Shown one piece after another: positions 45,456 through 54,331 of a stretch of 64,000 bases of DNA (positions are counted from its first letter, which is position 1; every line of letters starts with the position of its first letter). The notes beneath the pieces were generated by a model. The model was not told where the DNA came from, made no database searches, and worked only from the letters and a program-made list of their open reading frames with translations. The position numbers and the translations under genes were made by a program. The DNA is from Paraburkholderia sp. Tr-20389 (GTDB taxonomy: Bacteria > Pseudomonadota > Gammaproteobacteria > Burkholderiales > Burkholderiaceae), in the NCBI RefSeq assembly GCF_017104565.1, contig NZ_JAAGPD010000058.1, forward strand, positions 1-64,000, given 5' to 3'.

Positions 45456-45504
45456 GCCTGCAACAGCGCCGCCGCGGCGTGCCTGAGACGCCCAAAAGCG
45501 CGCC

Positions 45505-46209
45505 TCAGCGCGCCGCCACCGCATCGAGCCGCACGCCGAACCGATCGAAACGCGGCCGGTAGTAGTGGTCCGGATCGAGCGAGAACGCGACGCGGCGCGT
45601 GCGGCCCATCAGCTCGGCGCGCGGAAAGAAGCCGAAGTAGCGCGAATCCGCGCTGTCGTCGCGATTGTCGCCGAGCATCAGATACTCGCCCACCGGCACG
45701 GTCACAGGACCGAACGAGCGGCGCGGACTCGGCGCCAGTTCCGACAGCCGCACCGCGTGCGCCAACCCCGGAGACACACCCGCGACGCGCTCGGTCAGGT
45801 AGTCGCCCGGCGACACGGCATCGCCCGGCAGCGGCGCGAGCGCGAGTGGCTGATAGCTCGCCCGAGAACCGTTCACGTACAGCACGTTGTCGCGCATCGC
45901 AACGACATCGCCCGGCAGCCCGATCAGCCGCTTGACGATCAGCTCGTGCGCGGCCGACGAATCGATCGTCACGATATCGCCGCGCTGCGGCTCATGCAGA
46001 TGCGCGATGGCGATGTGCGTGAGCGGGATGCGCAGATCGTAGGCCATCTTGTCGACCAGAATGCGGTCGCCCTCGCGGATGGTGGGCAGCATCGAGCCGC
46101 TCGGCACCACGTTCCAGTCGGCGATCGCGCTGCGAAACAGCACCATCAGGAAGATGAACGCGACGAGACTCTTGTACTCGCGCCACAGTCTGGCCAGCAT
46201 GCGCATCAT
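45505..46209 (-). CDS. lepB: Short signal peptidase I
   Basis: 234-aa membrane protease removing Sec/Tat signal peptides. One N-terminal transmembrane segment (SLVAFIFLMVLFRSAIADW) precedes the catalytic domain. The catalytic Ser39 is in VPSGSMLPTIREGD and Lys93 in HELIVKRLIGLPGD; box E is LMLGDNRDDSADSRYFGFFP. Proteobacterial LepB in the lepA-lepB operon is usually longer (about 300 aa, two transmembrane segments), so this is probably a second copy with a special role. The ATG at 46209 is chosen for a GAGGAG 4-5 nt upstream; an ATG at 46230 lacks this. Convergent with pyrD. Confidence 0.88.
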   Translation of the reverse strand: MMRMLARLWREYKSLVAFIFLMVLFRSAIADWNVVPSGSMLPTIREGDRILVDKMAYDLRIPLTHIAIAHLHEPQRGDIVTIDSSAAHELIVKRLIGLPGDVVAMRDNVLYVNGSRASYQPLALAPLPGDAVSPGDYLTERVAGVSPGLAHAVRLSELAPSPRRSFGPVTVPVGEYLMLGDNRDDSADSRYFGFFPRAELMGRTRRVAFSLDPDHYYRPRFDRFGVRLDAVAAR

Positions 46210-46356
46210 CGCGCTCCTCGCAAACGACATGGAAAACAACCTGCATACGTGATGGGAAACCGATGGGGAAACGATAGCGGCCGGCCGGGTTTTCATCCAC
46301 AAGACCCTGAACCAGCCCGCGCCGATCCTACCACCACGCGCCCCCGGCGCGCAGTT

Positions 46357-47361
46357 TCACTCGCACGGGAACCGCAGTCCCAACGCCGCGCGCGCCGCAT
46401 CGGCCATTGCGATCATCTGGCTCGATCTCGCGTGCGTCATGACCGGGCTTTCCAGTTGCCCGGCGCGGATCAGATCGCAGAAATGCGCCGTCTCGTAGTT
46501 CAGGCCGCCGCCTTCGAAGGGCGCATCGAGTTCGACCACGCGTCCATCCACATAGCGCACCGTCGCGCGCGCCGGATTCCACCAGTTCTCGTGAATCGTG
46601 ACGTTGCCGCGCGTCCCCGCGATGAACGCATCGCCCTTGCCGAACAGATCGAGGCCGCAAAAGAGTTGCGCGATACCCTTCTCGTGCCGGCTGTTGAGGC
46701 TCGCGAACGTATCGACGCCCGTCGGTCCGAGCCGTCCCTGCGTCTGCACGTCGAGCGGTGCGCCGAGCCAGTCGACGGCCAGAAACATCTCATAGATGCC
46801 GATGTCGAGCAGCGCGCCGCCCGCGTGCCCGAACGACAGCGACGGATGATCGTCGGGCACGCCCGGCACCGAGCAGCCCGCGCGCACGAGTCCGATTTCG
46901 CCGATGGGATCGTCGGAAAGATGCTGGCGCAGTTGCCGATAGAGCGGATAGAACGGCGGCTTCATCGCTTCCATGAAGAGCCGCTGCGAGGCGCGCGCGC
47001 TCGCCAGCACGCTATCCAGTTGCGCCGCATTCACCGTAGCGGGCTTTTCGCACAGCACATGGATGCCGGCTTCGAGCGCTGCCGCCGCGTATTGCGCGTG
47101 ACTGTCCTGCATCGTCGCGACGTAGAGCGCGTCGATACCGCTGTGAAGGAGCGCGTCGAAGCTGTCGAGCACCTGTCCGCCATGCTGCTGCGCAAACGTT
47201 TCAGCGGGAGCGCGACGGCGTGACCAGACTGCCGTCAGCCGCGTATGAGGAACATGCGCGAGGCTTTGCGCGAAACGATGGGCGATGCGGCCTGTGCCAA
47301 CGATGCCCCAGCGTATCGTCGCGGGATGCCCGGAAGGGTCGAGGGTTGCTGCGTTACTCAT
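46357..47361 (-). CDS. Gfo/Idh/MocA-family oxidoreductase
   Basis: 334-aa NAD(P)-dependent dehydrogenase. The Rossmann motif is IRWGIVGTGRIAHRFAQSLA (17-36), the catalytic Lys is in HVLCEKPATVNAAQLD, and the C-terminal domain has GGALLDIGIYEMFLAVDWLG. It probably oxidises or reduces a sugar or cyclitol; dihydrodiol dehydrogenase-type members look similar. The substrate is unknown. It is followed upstream (same strand) by a GntR-type regulator, 120 bp away, which may control it. The start at 47361 is by homology. Confidence 0.85.
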   Translation of the reverse strand: MSNAATLDPSGHPATIRWGIVGTGRIAHRFAQSLAHVPHTRLTAVWSRRRAPAETFAQQHGGQVLDSFDALLHSGIDALYVATMQDSHAQYAAAALEAGIHVLCEKPATVNAAQLDSVLASARASQRLFMEAMKPPFYPLYRQLRQHLSDDPIGEIGLVRAGCSVPGVPDDHPSLSFGHAGGALLDIGIYEMFLAVDWLGAPLDVQTQGRLGPTGVDTFASLNSRHEKGIAQLFCGLDLFGKGDAFIAGTRGNVTIHENWWNPARATVRYVDGRVVELDAPFEGGGLNYETAHFCDLIRAGQLESPVMTHARSSQMIAMADAARAALGLRFPCE

Positions 47362-47481
47362 CGGTCGTGCGAAGTGTCCATGCAGTGAGTGACAGCCGAC
47401 ATTGTCGCCGATGTCGCGTATCAAACTGCGGACAAGCGCCTTCCCACGGCCAGCCGATGCCGTGCCGAAACCTGCTTTGTC

Positions 47482-48228
47482 CTACTGTTCCGCCGATGCT
47501 GCCGGAGTTGCAGGCGTCGCCGGCAAATCGGGCACGGCGGCGCTCATGCGGCTCATCGAGAAGTCGATCAGCGCAATCGACCCCGCTTCCGCTTCCTTCG
47601 CATCGTGCCGCTCGATCGCATCGACGACCCGCGAATGCAGCCGCACCGTTTCTTCCCACGCACCGGTGGGCAGGTCGACGAGCGGCTTCAGCGCCTGCAG
47701 CGCGCCGCGAATGATCGCCGCCATCTGCTGGAAGAACTGGTTGCCGCTCGCAATCACGATGCGCGTATGCACCGCCTCGTCCGCCGTCTGATGACCGGGC
47801 TCGCCGGGCGGACTGTTGCGGAAAGCCTCGAACGCATCGCGAATCGCAGCGATGTCCGAGGCGTTGCCGCGCGTCGCCGCCTGCGCAGCCGCACGTGGCT
47901 CGATCAGCACGCGGAACTCGATCACGTCGCGCAGAAACGTCGGATCGGGCTTCGCACGGAAGCGCCAGTTCACGACGTCCTCGTCGATCATGCGCCAGTC
48001 GTGCATCGGCCTGATACGCGTGCCGATCTTGGGCCGCACGTCGAGCATGTGCCGCGCGAGCAGCATCGACAGCGCCTCGCGCATCACCGTGCGACTGACG
48101 TCGAATTCCTTCGACAATACGTCTTGCGGCGGTAAGACCGCACCGTATTTTTCTTCGACGATCCCGGTCACGAGGCCATCCATGACCTTGCTGACCAAGG
48201 ACCGCTCTTTATTGGTTTGTTCCATCAT
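47482..48228 (-). CDS. GntR-family regulator (FadR/FCD type)
   Basis: 248-aa transcription factor. The N-terminal winged helix has KVMDGLVTGIVEEKYGAVLP and DVLSKEFDVSRTVMREALSM; the C-terminal FCD domain follows (DPTFLRDVIEFRVLIEPRAA, DEAVHTRIVIASGNQFFQQM, RLHSRVVDAIERHDAKEAEA), with a likely metal-binding set of His and Asp. The class usually senses sugar acids or organic acids and represses a catabolic operon. A GGGGAG 4 nt before the ATG at 48228 supports this start. Likely target: the neighbouring Gfo/Idh/MocA gene or a diverged unit to the right. Confidence 0.88.
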   Translation of the reverse strand: MMEQTNKERSLVSKVMDGLVTGIVEEKYGAVLPPQDVLSKEFDVSRTVMREALSMLLARHMLDVRPKIGTRIRPMHDWRMIDEDVVNWRFRAKPDPTFLRDVIEFRVLIEPRAAAQAATRGNASDIAAIRDAFEAFRNSPPGEPGHQTADEAVHTRIVIASGNQFFQQMAAIIRGALQALKPLVDLPTGAWEETVRLHSRVVDAIERHDAKEAEAGSIALIDFSMSRMSAAVPDLPATPATPAASAEQ

Positions 48229-48633
48229 CTTTCTCCCCGATGCGGCGTTTCTCGCCTGCGATGAATGTTGATCACGTGCCCTCGTGTCATTTCTTATTTT
48301 GCGAACATTACGTTGCTTCGCTTTATCTGGATGCGCCAGTCGGGAAACCACCCGAAAGGGTATTCCCTCCGATGAATTGTTTCGTTCGTGCAACGCGTCG
48401 TGAAGCGAAGTGTTGAAGCACAACGCAACCGCCCTGCGAAATGGGGAAAAATTTCATCGAAAGTACTGCACGCATACGTCGGATAATCCACTGCGGTTAC
48501 ATTCGTTACGTTTGTTACCAATCGAATCAATTAGCAGTCCGCATGCTCATACAGGCACGGTACCCGTATGATTTATTTCGTCCGCTCATTGAAAGCGCGC
48601 AGTACGCAGATTGTCTTTCTTCATACTCCTCCG
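48229..48633. other. Intergenic region, AT-richer, with short direct repeats
   Basis: 405 bp before the GntR gene. It is poorer in GC than the flanks. Three GTTAC units recur with a 9-nt period (48496, 48505, 48514; GTTACATTCGTTACGTTTGT and onward). It includes the GntR promoter and possibly a regulatory site. No gene is evident. Confidence 0.45.
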
Positions 48634-49167
48634 TCAGCAACGGTCCGTTGCGACCGACCCATAACGTCCGCCGAAAAACACCAGCGGCGCCTGCTCGTCG
48701 AGCGCAAAGACCAGCACTTCTCCGATGAATAACGTGTGGTCGCCGCATGGATGGCGGTCGACGATACGGGTTGCGAAGCGTGCCACTGCCCTCTCCAGCA
48801 GCATCACGCCCGGCAGTCCGTCCACGGCGGCAAAACCGGGCACCAGCCATGTCTGCGGTTCGCCCGCGAAATGACGGCTATGCGGCTCCTGCTCGTTCGA
48901 CAACACGCTCACGCCGAAATGCGTGTCGTCCATCAATCTTTCATGCATGCGCGCGCGCGTGCCGACCGACACGACGATCAGCGGCGGCTTGAGCGACCCC
49001 GACATGAACGCGTTGGCCGTCATCGCATGCAGCGATTCGCCGCTACCGCACGAGATCACGACGACGCCCGTCGCGAACCGGCCGAGCGCGTGCCGCAGCC
49101 GCCGTTCGTCGAGCGCCGGCTGCGCGACGATGTCGTCGTCGCTGACGGGAAGTGTGCGCGCATTCAT
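48634..49167 (-). CDS. Flavin reductase-like FMN-binding protein
   Basis: 177-aa protein of the HpaC/DIM6 flavin reductase family, which uses NAD(P)H to make reduced FMN or FAD for a partner monooxygenase. Family features are RHALGRFATGVVVISCGSGE, MTANAFMSGSLKPPLIVVSV, FGVSVLSNEQEPHSRHFAG and FIGEVLVFALDEQAPLVFFGGRY (split: FIGEVLVFALDE and APLVFFGGRYG). The partner is not adjacent. Because the ssu cluster in this window lacks its own reductase, this gene is one candidate supplier, though only distance and family argue for it. A GAGGAG precedes the ATG at 49167. Confidence 0.86.
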   Translation of the reverse strand: MNARTLPVSDDDIVAQPALDERRLRHALGRFATGVVVISCGSGESLHAMTANAFMSGSLKPPLIVVSVGTRARMHERLMDDTHFGVSVLSNEQEPHSRHFAGEPQTWLVPGFAAVDGLPGVMLLERAVARFATRIVDRHPCGDHTLFIGEVLVFALDEQAPLVFFGGRYGSVATDRC

Positions 49168-49441
49168 GGGAACACTCCTCGAAGCGCCCTCATCGCATCG
49201 CCGCGCATGCGGGAGCGCGCGACGCGAAACGGATGCGCGCCACGAGCCACACTGTCGAACGGGATGAAGTCGGTCATTGACGATTATTCGGGCAAGGTGC
49301 GCGGGCAAGGTGCGCGTCGAAGTCAGATGGCTCATGCACATCATGAGCTTCGACGGCGCGATAACCCATTCAATCAGATCAAACGCGGGTGCTTCCGTAC
49401 GCATGCACACACTGCGGGACGCAAGTGCTGCAGCGTGTGCG

Positions 49442-50278
49442 TCAGATGACCTTGCGTGGCGCCGCGAGCGGCTTGCGCGCGATGAAGTGAAACCACCATG
49501 CGTCGCTCGTCTCCGCGTCGGCGGAAATGCGGTTGCCCTCGCAACTGCCGAAGACGGCATCGATCGTATAGCCGAGCGACGCCAGTTGCCGGCGCTGTGC
49601 GCGCAACGTGGTGTAGACAATCACAATGCCGAAGAAATGCGCGGCGGCCGTCTTGATCGAGTAGCCGTCGAAATCGCGGTGCAGCTTCTTGTGGTGCCAG
49701 TAGTTGTACGTCGCGAGAGGCAGAACCCGTGCCGCGCGCCAGCAGCGCCACCCGAAGCGCAGCGGATTCGCCGTCAGACGCGGCAGCAGTTTCCACGGGC
49801 TTTCGGTAAAGCCCGGACCCTCGCGATTGTGCGTGGAAAAGAACACGAGCCCGCCGGGTCGGGTCACGCGCATCATCTCGCGAAGAATGCGCTCGCGATC
49901 GGCGTAGTCGACGCAATCGATGCCGTTCCAGCTGAACGTCGTCAGCGCGAAGCGGTCGTCGGGAAACGCCGACAGGTCGCGCGCATCCATCAGGCGCAAG
50001 TCGACGCCCGGATAGCGCGCACGCGACATGTCGAGCAGCTTCTTCGTGTAATCGATCCCGACGTAGTCGTGCGAGATCTGATGCATCAACGGTATCGTGC
50101 GCCCTGCGCCGATACCGATGTCAAGCAGCGGCTGGTCCCGGCATTCGTCCGCGACCCAGCTGAATGCGGCCGCTTCACCCGGATCGCTCCAGGTCTTCTC
50201 CATGGTGAACTCACGTGTTGCGTCGCGCGAATTCCATGTTCGCTGATTGACCTGATCTAGCGTAATTGGAAGATTCAT
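49442..50278 (-). CDS. SAM-dependent methyltransferase
   Basis: 278-aa class I methyltransferase. Motif I is LLDIGIGAGRTIPLM (51-65), followed by VGIDYTKKLLDMSRARYPG, FALTTFSWNGIDCVDYADRE (motif II to post-II) and MMRVTRPGGLVFFSTHNREG. The rest of the C-terminus has LATYNYWHHKKLHRDFDGY, a membrane- or substrate-interacting stretch, and ends FIARKPLAAPRKVI. Substrate unknown; location near glycan genes suggests a sugar or lipid carrier. The ATG at 50278 has a GGAG 7 nt upstream. It is downstream of the double hydrolase on the same strand. Confidence 0.83.
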   Translation of the reverse strand: MNLPITLDQVNQRTWNSRDATREFTMEKTWSDPGEAAAFSWVADECRDQPLLDIGIGAGRTIPLMHQISHDYVGIDYTKKLLDMSRARYPGVDLRLMDARDLSAFPDDRFALTTFSWNGIDCVDYADRERILREMMRVTRPGGLVFFSTHNREGPGFTESPWKLLPRLTANPLRFGWRCWRAARVLPLATYNYWHHKKLHRDFDGYSIKTAAAHFFGIVIVYTTLRAQRRQLASLGYTIDAVFGSCEGNRISADAETSDAWWFHFIARKPLAAPRKVI

Positions 50279-50302
50279 CCTCAAGCTCCATAGTTAGCGA
50301 CA

Positions 50303-52111
50303 CTACCTCGCCTGAAACCTTATCGTTTGATTGTCTGCTGATTCTGGAGCCTTCGAAACCGCCCCGCCCACGGGCGTGGCGATAAAGCTCTCGCGGAACC
50401 ACGCTTGCGCATCCTCCATGGCTGCCTTGCGCGCCTCCCGGGTGAACAATGCGTGGTCGAGCTGCGGCAGGGTCTTTGCACGAACCCTCGAATAGCGCCG
50501 CAGCAGGCGCGAACCCGCGCCGAACTGGATTTTGAGTTCTTCGAGGCCGAGGTCGTAATCCCCGTAGACCAGGCATACTTCCGCCCGTTTGGCCTCGATC
50601 TTCTGCAATAGCCTGCGCACTTCGTTCGGTGCGATAGCCACGCCTGTTGTCTGGTCGATCAGATCCGTGATGCGTAGAAACAGACTGCGTGAAAGCCGCT
50701 CGGAAAGACCGCGCACGATCCGCACGAGCGATGTTTCACCGCGCAATACGCGCATCCATTTGCCGGCACTCAGCGCGGAGCGCCGCAACACGCGTGTCGA
50801 TGCCAGTCCTGCCGTGCCGGGCGTGCGCGCGGCGCCGTCCCAGACGAACTTCTGCAGATTCACCCCGAACGCGCCGACGATGTCGGGATGATTCGCGCAT
50901 GCATGCAGCCCGTTGAACGCGCCGCCGCACACGCCGAATGTCACCACTTGCCCATAGCCCTGCGCGACCAGCCAGTCCGCGCCCGCCATCGCGTCGGCGC
51001 ACGACTGCTGCGAATAGATCGTGTCGAGATTGACCTCGGCCGACAGCGGCGTGCTGTCGCCCAGTCCGCCGAGATCCATCCGCAACGATGCAATGCCCTG
51101 CGCGGCCAGCTCGCGTGCGAACAGCACGAAGATGCGGCCGTCCCCGATATGGTGGCTCGCCCCCGTATTGAAGAACAGGACGGCGGGCGCATCCGCGCGC
51201 GGCGCATCCGGTCTGCAATAGATGCCGAAGTAACCGCCGAACACGATCGGCCGCTCGACGGCCCGTTGCGCGTGCAAGCGCAGTTCGACGGCTGCGTGCG
51301 CTGCGTCCGTCGCCAGCGCCGCCTTTGCCGCGCACGCCGTTTCAGGCACTTCGCGCAGCCAGCGTGTGACCGCTTCGAACGCGTTGACGGGTTCCTCGCT
51401 GTACAACGCCTCGATCAGAAAACGATCGGCTTCCTCGAACGACTGACGTTCGATCAGCACGCCGTTCGCCGCATAGTGATCGACGAGCGCGCCTGCCCGC
51501 GCACGATCGCTCGCATCGAGCATCAGCACGCGGCGCGCGGGCCGGCGCGTGTTTTCGCGCAGATCGATCGCACCGAGCCGCGCGATATCGTCGCCGTGCA
51601 GGCCGAAGCCGAACGCCTCGACATACGCGGCCGAATCGGGAATCGGCACGGCGTTGATGCCGGCCGGCGTGCTCAGCCAGCTTTGCCGGTGAGCCCGCAA
51701 TTCACGCACGTAATTCCTGCCCGACAACGCGGGCGACAACAGCACGAGTCCGTCGACATCGCCGATGCGTTCCGCCGCCAGCGCCGCGAGCGTCGCGCCC
51801 AGCCGCAAGCCGCACAGCGACACGCGCTCGACGCCCGTGCTCGCCTTCAGATACGAGACCGCGGCAGCAATGCTCGCGATCCACGCTTCGATCCTGCCGG
51901 GATCCTCTTCGACGCCGAGCGAATCGCCCGCGCCTGGATAGTCGAAGCGCAACACGGGCATGCCTGCCGCCGCAAGGCGCTCCGCCAGTTGCCGCCAGCC
52001 GCGATGCGTGCACAACGCGTCATAGCCGAACGGACTGCACAGTACGACGCCACTGCCGCCTTCGGCTTCGTGCAGCCAGCCGAAACAGCCGTCGAAGACG
52101 ACAGGTTTCAT
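50303..52111 (-). CDS. Double alpha/beta-hydrolase protein (exosortase-associated hydrolase-like halves)
   Basis: 602-aa protein with two alpha/beta-hydrolase halves. Half 1 (about 1-260) has CSPFGYDALCTHRGWRQLAE, VLRFDYPGAGDS, and an elbow CGLRLGATLA where Arg103 occupies the usual Ser position. Half 2 (about 285-595) has GIASLRMDLGGLGDS and an elbow TFGVCGGAFNGL with Cys395 as candidate nucleophile. The GLRLGA and G-x-C-x-G elbows recall the two hydrolases linked to exosortase A loci, here fused in one chain. No exosortase gene is in the window. A role in surface polysaccharide or acyl transfer is inferred. The start is at 52111; the methyltransferase gene follows after 24 nt. Confidence 0.75.
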   Translation of the reverse strand: MKPVVFDGCFGWLHEAEGGSGVVLCSPFGYDALCTHRGWRQLAERLAAAGMPVLRFDYPGAGDSLGVEEDPGRIEAWIASIAAAVSYLKASTGVERVSLCGLRLGATLAALAAERIGDVDGLVLLSPALSGRNYVRELRAHRQSWLSTPAGINAVPIPDSAAYVEAFGFGLHGDDIARLGAIDLRENTRRPARRVLMLDASDRARAGALVDHYAANGVLIERQSFEEADRFLIEALYSEEPVNAFEAVTRWLREVPETACAAKAALATDAAHAAVELRLHAQRAVERPIVFGGYFGIYCRPDAPRADAPAVLFFNTGASHHIGDGRIFVLFARELAAQGIASLRMDLGGLGDSTPLSAEVNLDTIYSQQSCADAMAGADWLVAQGYGQVVTFGVCGGAFNGLHACANHPDIVGAFGVNLQKFVWDGAARTPGTAGLASTRVLRRSALSAGKWMRVLRGETSLVRIVRGLSERLSRSLFLRITDLIDQTTGVAIAPNEVRRLLQKIEAKRAEVCLVYGDYDLGLEELKIQFGAGSRLLRRYSRVRAKTLPQLDHALFTREARKAAMEDAQAWFRESFIATPVGGAVSKAPESADNQTIRFQAR

Positions 52112-52460
52112 CGATGATCCTTGCGATGGCCGTGCCGGTACGTGGCGCTTCCACGCGCGTCAGCCGGCTTTCTCGCCGCACGGGAAGAGGCGCGCGCGTC
52201 CATACCACTGGACGCCCGGCGCGAAGGTCATTTAAGCAAGCTCGCCGCTCCCGGCTCTGTGCGCCCCCGCACACTGCCGCCGCGTATGTGATGCATTGCA
52301 GTATCGCGGCGGCGCGAGACGGGACAAGGGTAGCGCGCGAACACGACAACGCTTGCGGGTGCGATGTGGGACGTGTTCGGCATCGAACAGAATGCGATGT
52401 ATTGCGCCTCTACGATGGCAGCGCGATCCCAGCAAGTTGCCCTTTTTGGAAGGAGCGCAT
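52112..52460. other. Divergent control region between hydrolase and GT-C genes
   Basis: 349 bp between the double hydrolase (minus) and the glycosyltransferase (plus). It must contain both promoters; no strong motif or repeat stands out and no gene is seen. Confidence 0.4.
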
Positions 52461-54188
52461 GTGGCAAACTCAATGGCCTCACCCCGCCCACTTCGATTCA
52501 CGGTCAGCCTGACCGTGCTCCCACTCATCATCTGGGTGCTGTGTGTCGCCGCTATCAATCCCGTCGGCAATTTCCCGCTGAACGACGACTGGTCGTATGC
52601 GATTGCCGTGCAGCGTTTCCTTCAGACGGGCTATTTCCATCCAACCGACTGGACCTCGACGACGCTCGTCACGCAGGTGCTCTGGGGCGCGTTGTTCAGC
52701 CTGCCGTTCGGCACGTCGTTTACCGTGCTGCGCATCGCGACGCTGGTGGCGGGCGCACTCGGCATCTGGACCTTCGGCGCGCTGCTGCGTACGCTCGGCT
52801 GCGACCGGCGCATCGCCCTGCTTGCCACGGCCACGCTCGCGTTCAATCCGCTGCTGTTCGCGCTGTCGAACACCTTCATGACCGACGTCGGCTTCCTCAC
52901 GCTGACGCTGGTGTCCACCTTCCTGTTCGTGCGCTATCTCGAACGGCGCCACACCGGCTATCTGATCGCCGCGCTCGCGGTTGCGGTCGCCGCCACGCTG
53001 CTGCGCCAGCTCGCGCTGTTTCTGCCCATCGCGATGGCCGTCACGCTGTTCTTCGAGCAGCGTCGCGAGCGTCGCGACCGCCAGGCGTTATGGCTCGCGG
53101 CAACCGGCATCGCCGTCTGCGCGGGTGCCATCGCGGGACTCGAATGGTGGCTGAGAATTCATGGCATGGTCCCCACCACTTATCACAACCAGTCGGAAAA
53201 GCTGATCTTCGCGCTCGAGAACATTCCCGAGAAGCTCCGCATCCTCGCGCGCAATGCGGTGGTCGCGGTGCTGTACCTGGGCTGGTTCGTGTTTCCCGTG
53301 CTGGTCTGGCGCGCGCCCGCGCTGTATCGCGCGGCGCAGCGCACGGCGACGGGCCGCATCGCGCTGCTCGGCATCACACTGCTGATGTCGCTGTCGCTCG
53401 TCGTGCTCGCCAGCACCGAGCGGCTGATGCCGCTCACCGACAACATCCTCATCGACAGCGGCATCGGTCCGCTCACGCTGCGCGACGTGTTCGATCTGGG
53501 ATTGCAAACCGTGCCGCCGCTGCCCGTCGAATTCTGGGTATTGATGACTGCGGCGTCGCTGTTCGGCGGCGCACTGCTGCTCGCTGAAACGGCACTCGCC
53601 ATGCACTGGCTCGCGCAGCGCTACCGCTCGCGCAAACCGGACACGACAGACGCGGTGCGCGTGTTCCTGCTGGCGGGCGCCATCGTCTACATGGCGCCGC
53701 TCGAATTCGCCGGCTACTTCGACCGCTATCTGCTCGTGCCTTTCGCGCTGCTCACTGCGTTGATCGCGATGCCCCGCCCGACACACATGCCGGCCTTCTC
53801 CGTGTCCGCACGCTCCGCGTGGATGCCGCATCGCGCGATCGTCGCCACGGCCCTCGCGACGCTGGCGTTGATGACGTGGTACGCGGTCGGCGGCACGCAC
53901 GACTATCTGAGCTGGAACCGGGCGCGCTGGGAACTGATGACGCGCCTGTCTGAAGCCGGCATCACGCCGCGCTCCGTAGACGGCGGCCTCGAAGTCAACG
54001 GCCTGTATCTGTACGACGCGCATTACCGGACGACGGCGGGCAAAAGCTGGTGGTGGGTCCACGACGACCAATACGTGATCTCGTTTTCAGTGCTGCCCGG
54101 CTACCGGGTCGACACCCGCGTCGACGTCAACCAGTGGCTCCCGCCGTTCCAGTCGAAGGTGCTCGTGCTCCGACGTCTTGCGCCGTAG
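52461..54188 (+). CDS. GT-C type membrane glycosyltransferase (ArnT/PMT-like)
   Basis: 575-aa integral membrane protein with about 11-12 transmembrane segments. The first loop has NPVGNFPLNDDWSYAIAVQR, where the acidic D-D pair fits the GT-C catalytic motif (DxD-like) of polyprenyl-phosphate sugar transferases. A C-terminal soluble domain ends RVDTRVDVNQWLPPFQSKVL. It would transfer a sugar from a lipid carrier at the periplasmic face; acceptor unknown. The start is a GTG at 52461 with an AAGGAG 6 nt upstream; an ATG at 52473 is an alternative. It opens the plus-strand glycan cluster. Confidence 0.78.
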   Translation: MANSMASPRPLRFTVSLTVLPLIIWVLCVAAINPVGNFPLNDDWSYAIAVQRFLQTGYFHPTDWTSTTLVTQVLWGALFSLPFGTSFTVLRIATLVAGALGIWTFGALLRTLGCDRRIALLATATLAFNPLLFALSNTFMTDVGFLTLTLVSTFLFVRYLERRHTGYLIAALAVAVAATLLRQLALFLPIAMAVTLFFEQRRERRDRQALWLAATGIAVCAGAIAGLEWWLRIHGMVPTTYHNQSEKLIFALENIPEKLRILARNAVVAVLYLGWFVFPVLVWRAPALYRAAQRTATGRIALLGITLLMSLSLVVLASTERLMPLTDNILIDSGIGPLTLRDVFDLGLQTVPPLPVEFWVLMTAASLFGGALLLAETALAMHWLAQRYRSRKPDTTDAVRVFLLAGAIVYMAPLEFAGYFDRYLLVPFALLTALIAMPRPTHMPAFSVSARSAWMPHRAIVATALATLALMTWYAVGGTHDYLSWNRARWELMTRLSEAGITPRSVDGGLEVNGLYLYDAHYRTTAGKSWWWVHDDQYVISFSVLPGYRVDTRVDVNQWLPPFQSKVLVLRRLAP

Positions 54189-54331
54189 AGGCCCATCCCT
54201 GCGCGGTCAGCCGCGCGGGTGCCCGCTGCATCGATTCTGTACGGGCGGCAACAGACGTATCCCTGGCGTAAAGCGACTATCCACGCATCGTTTCCTGTGC
54301 CGCGGGCGCAGTCCTCGATAGCGAGTCGGCC

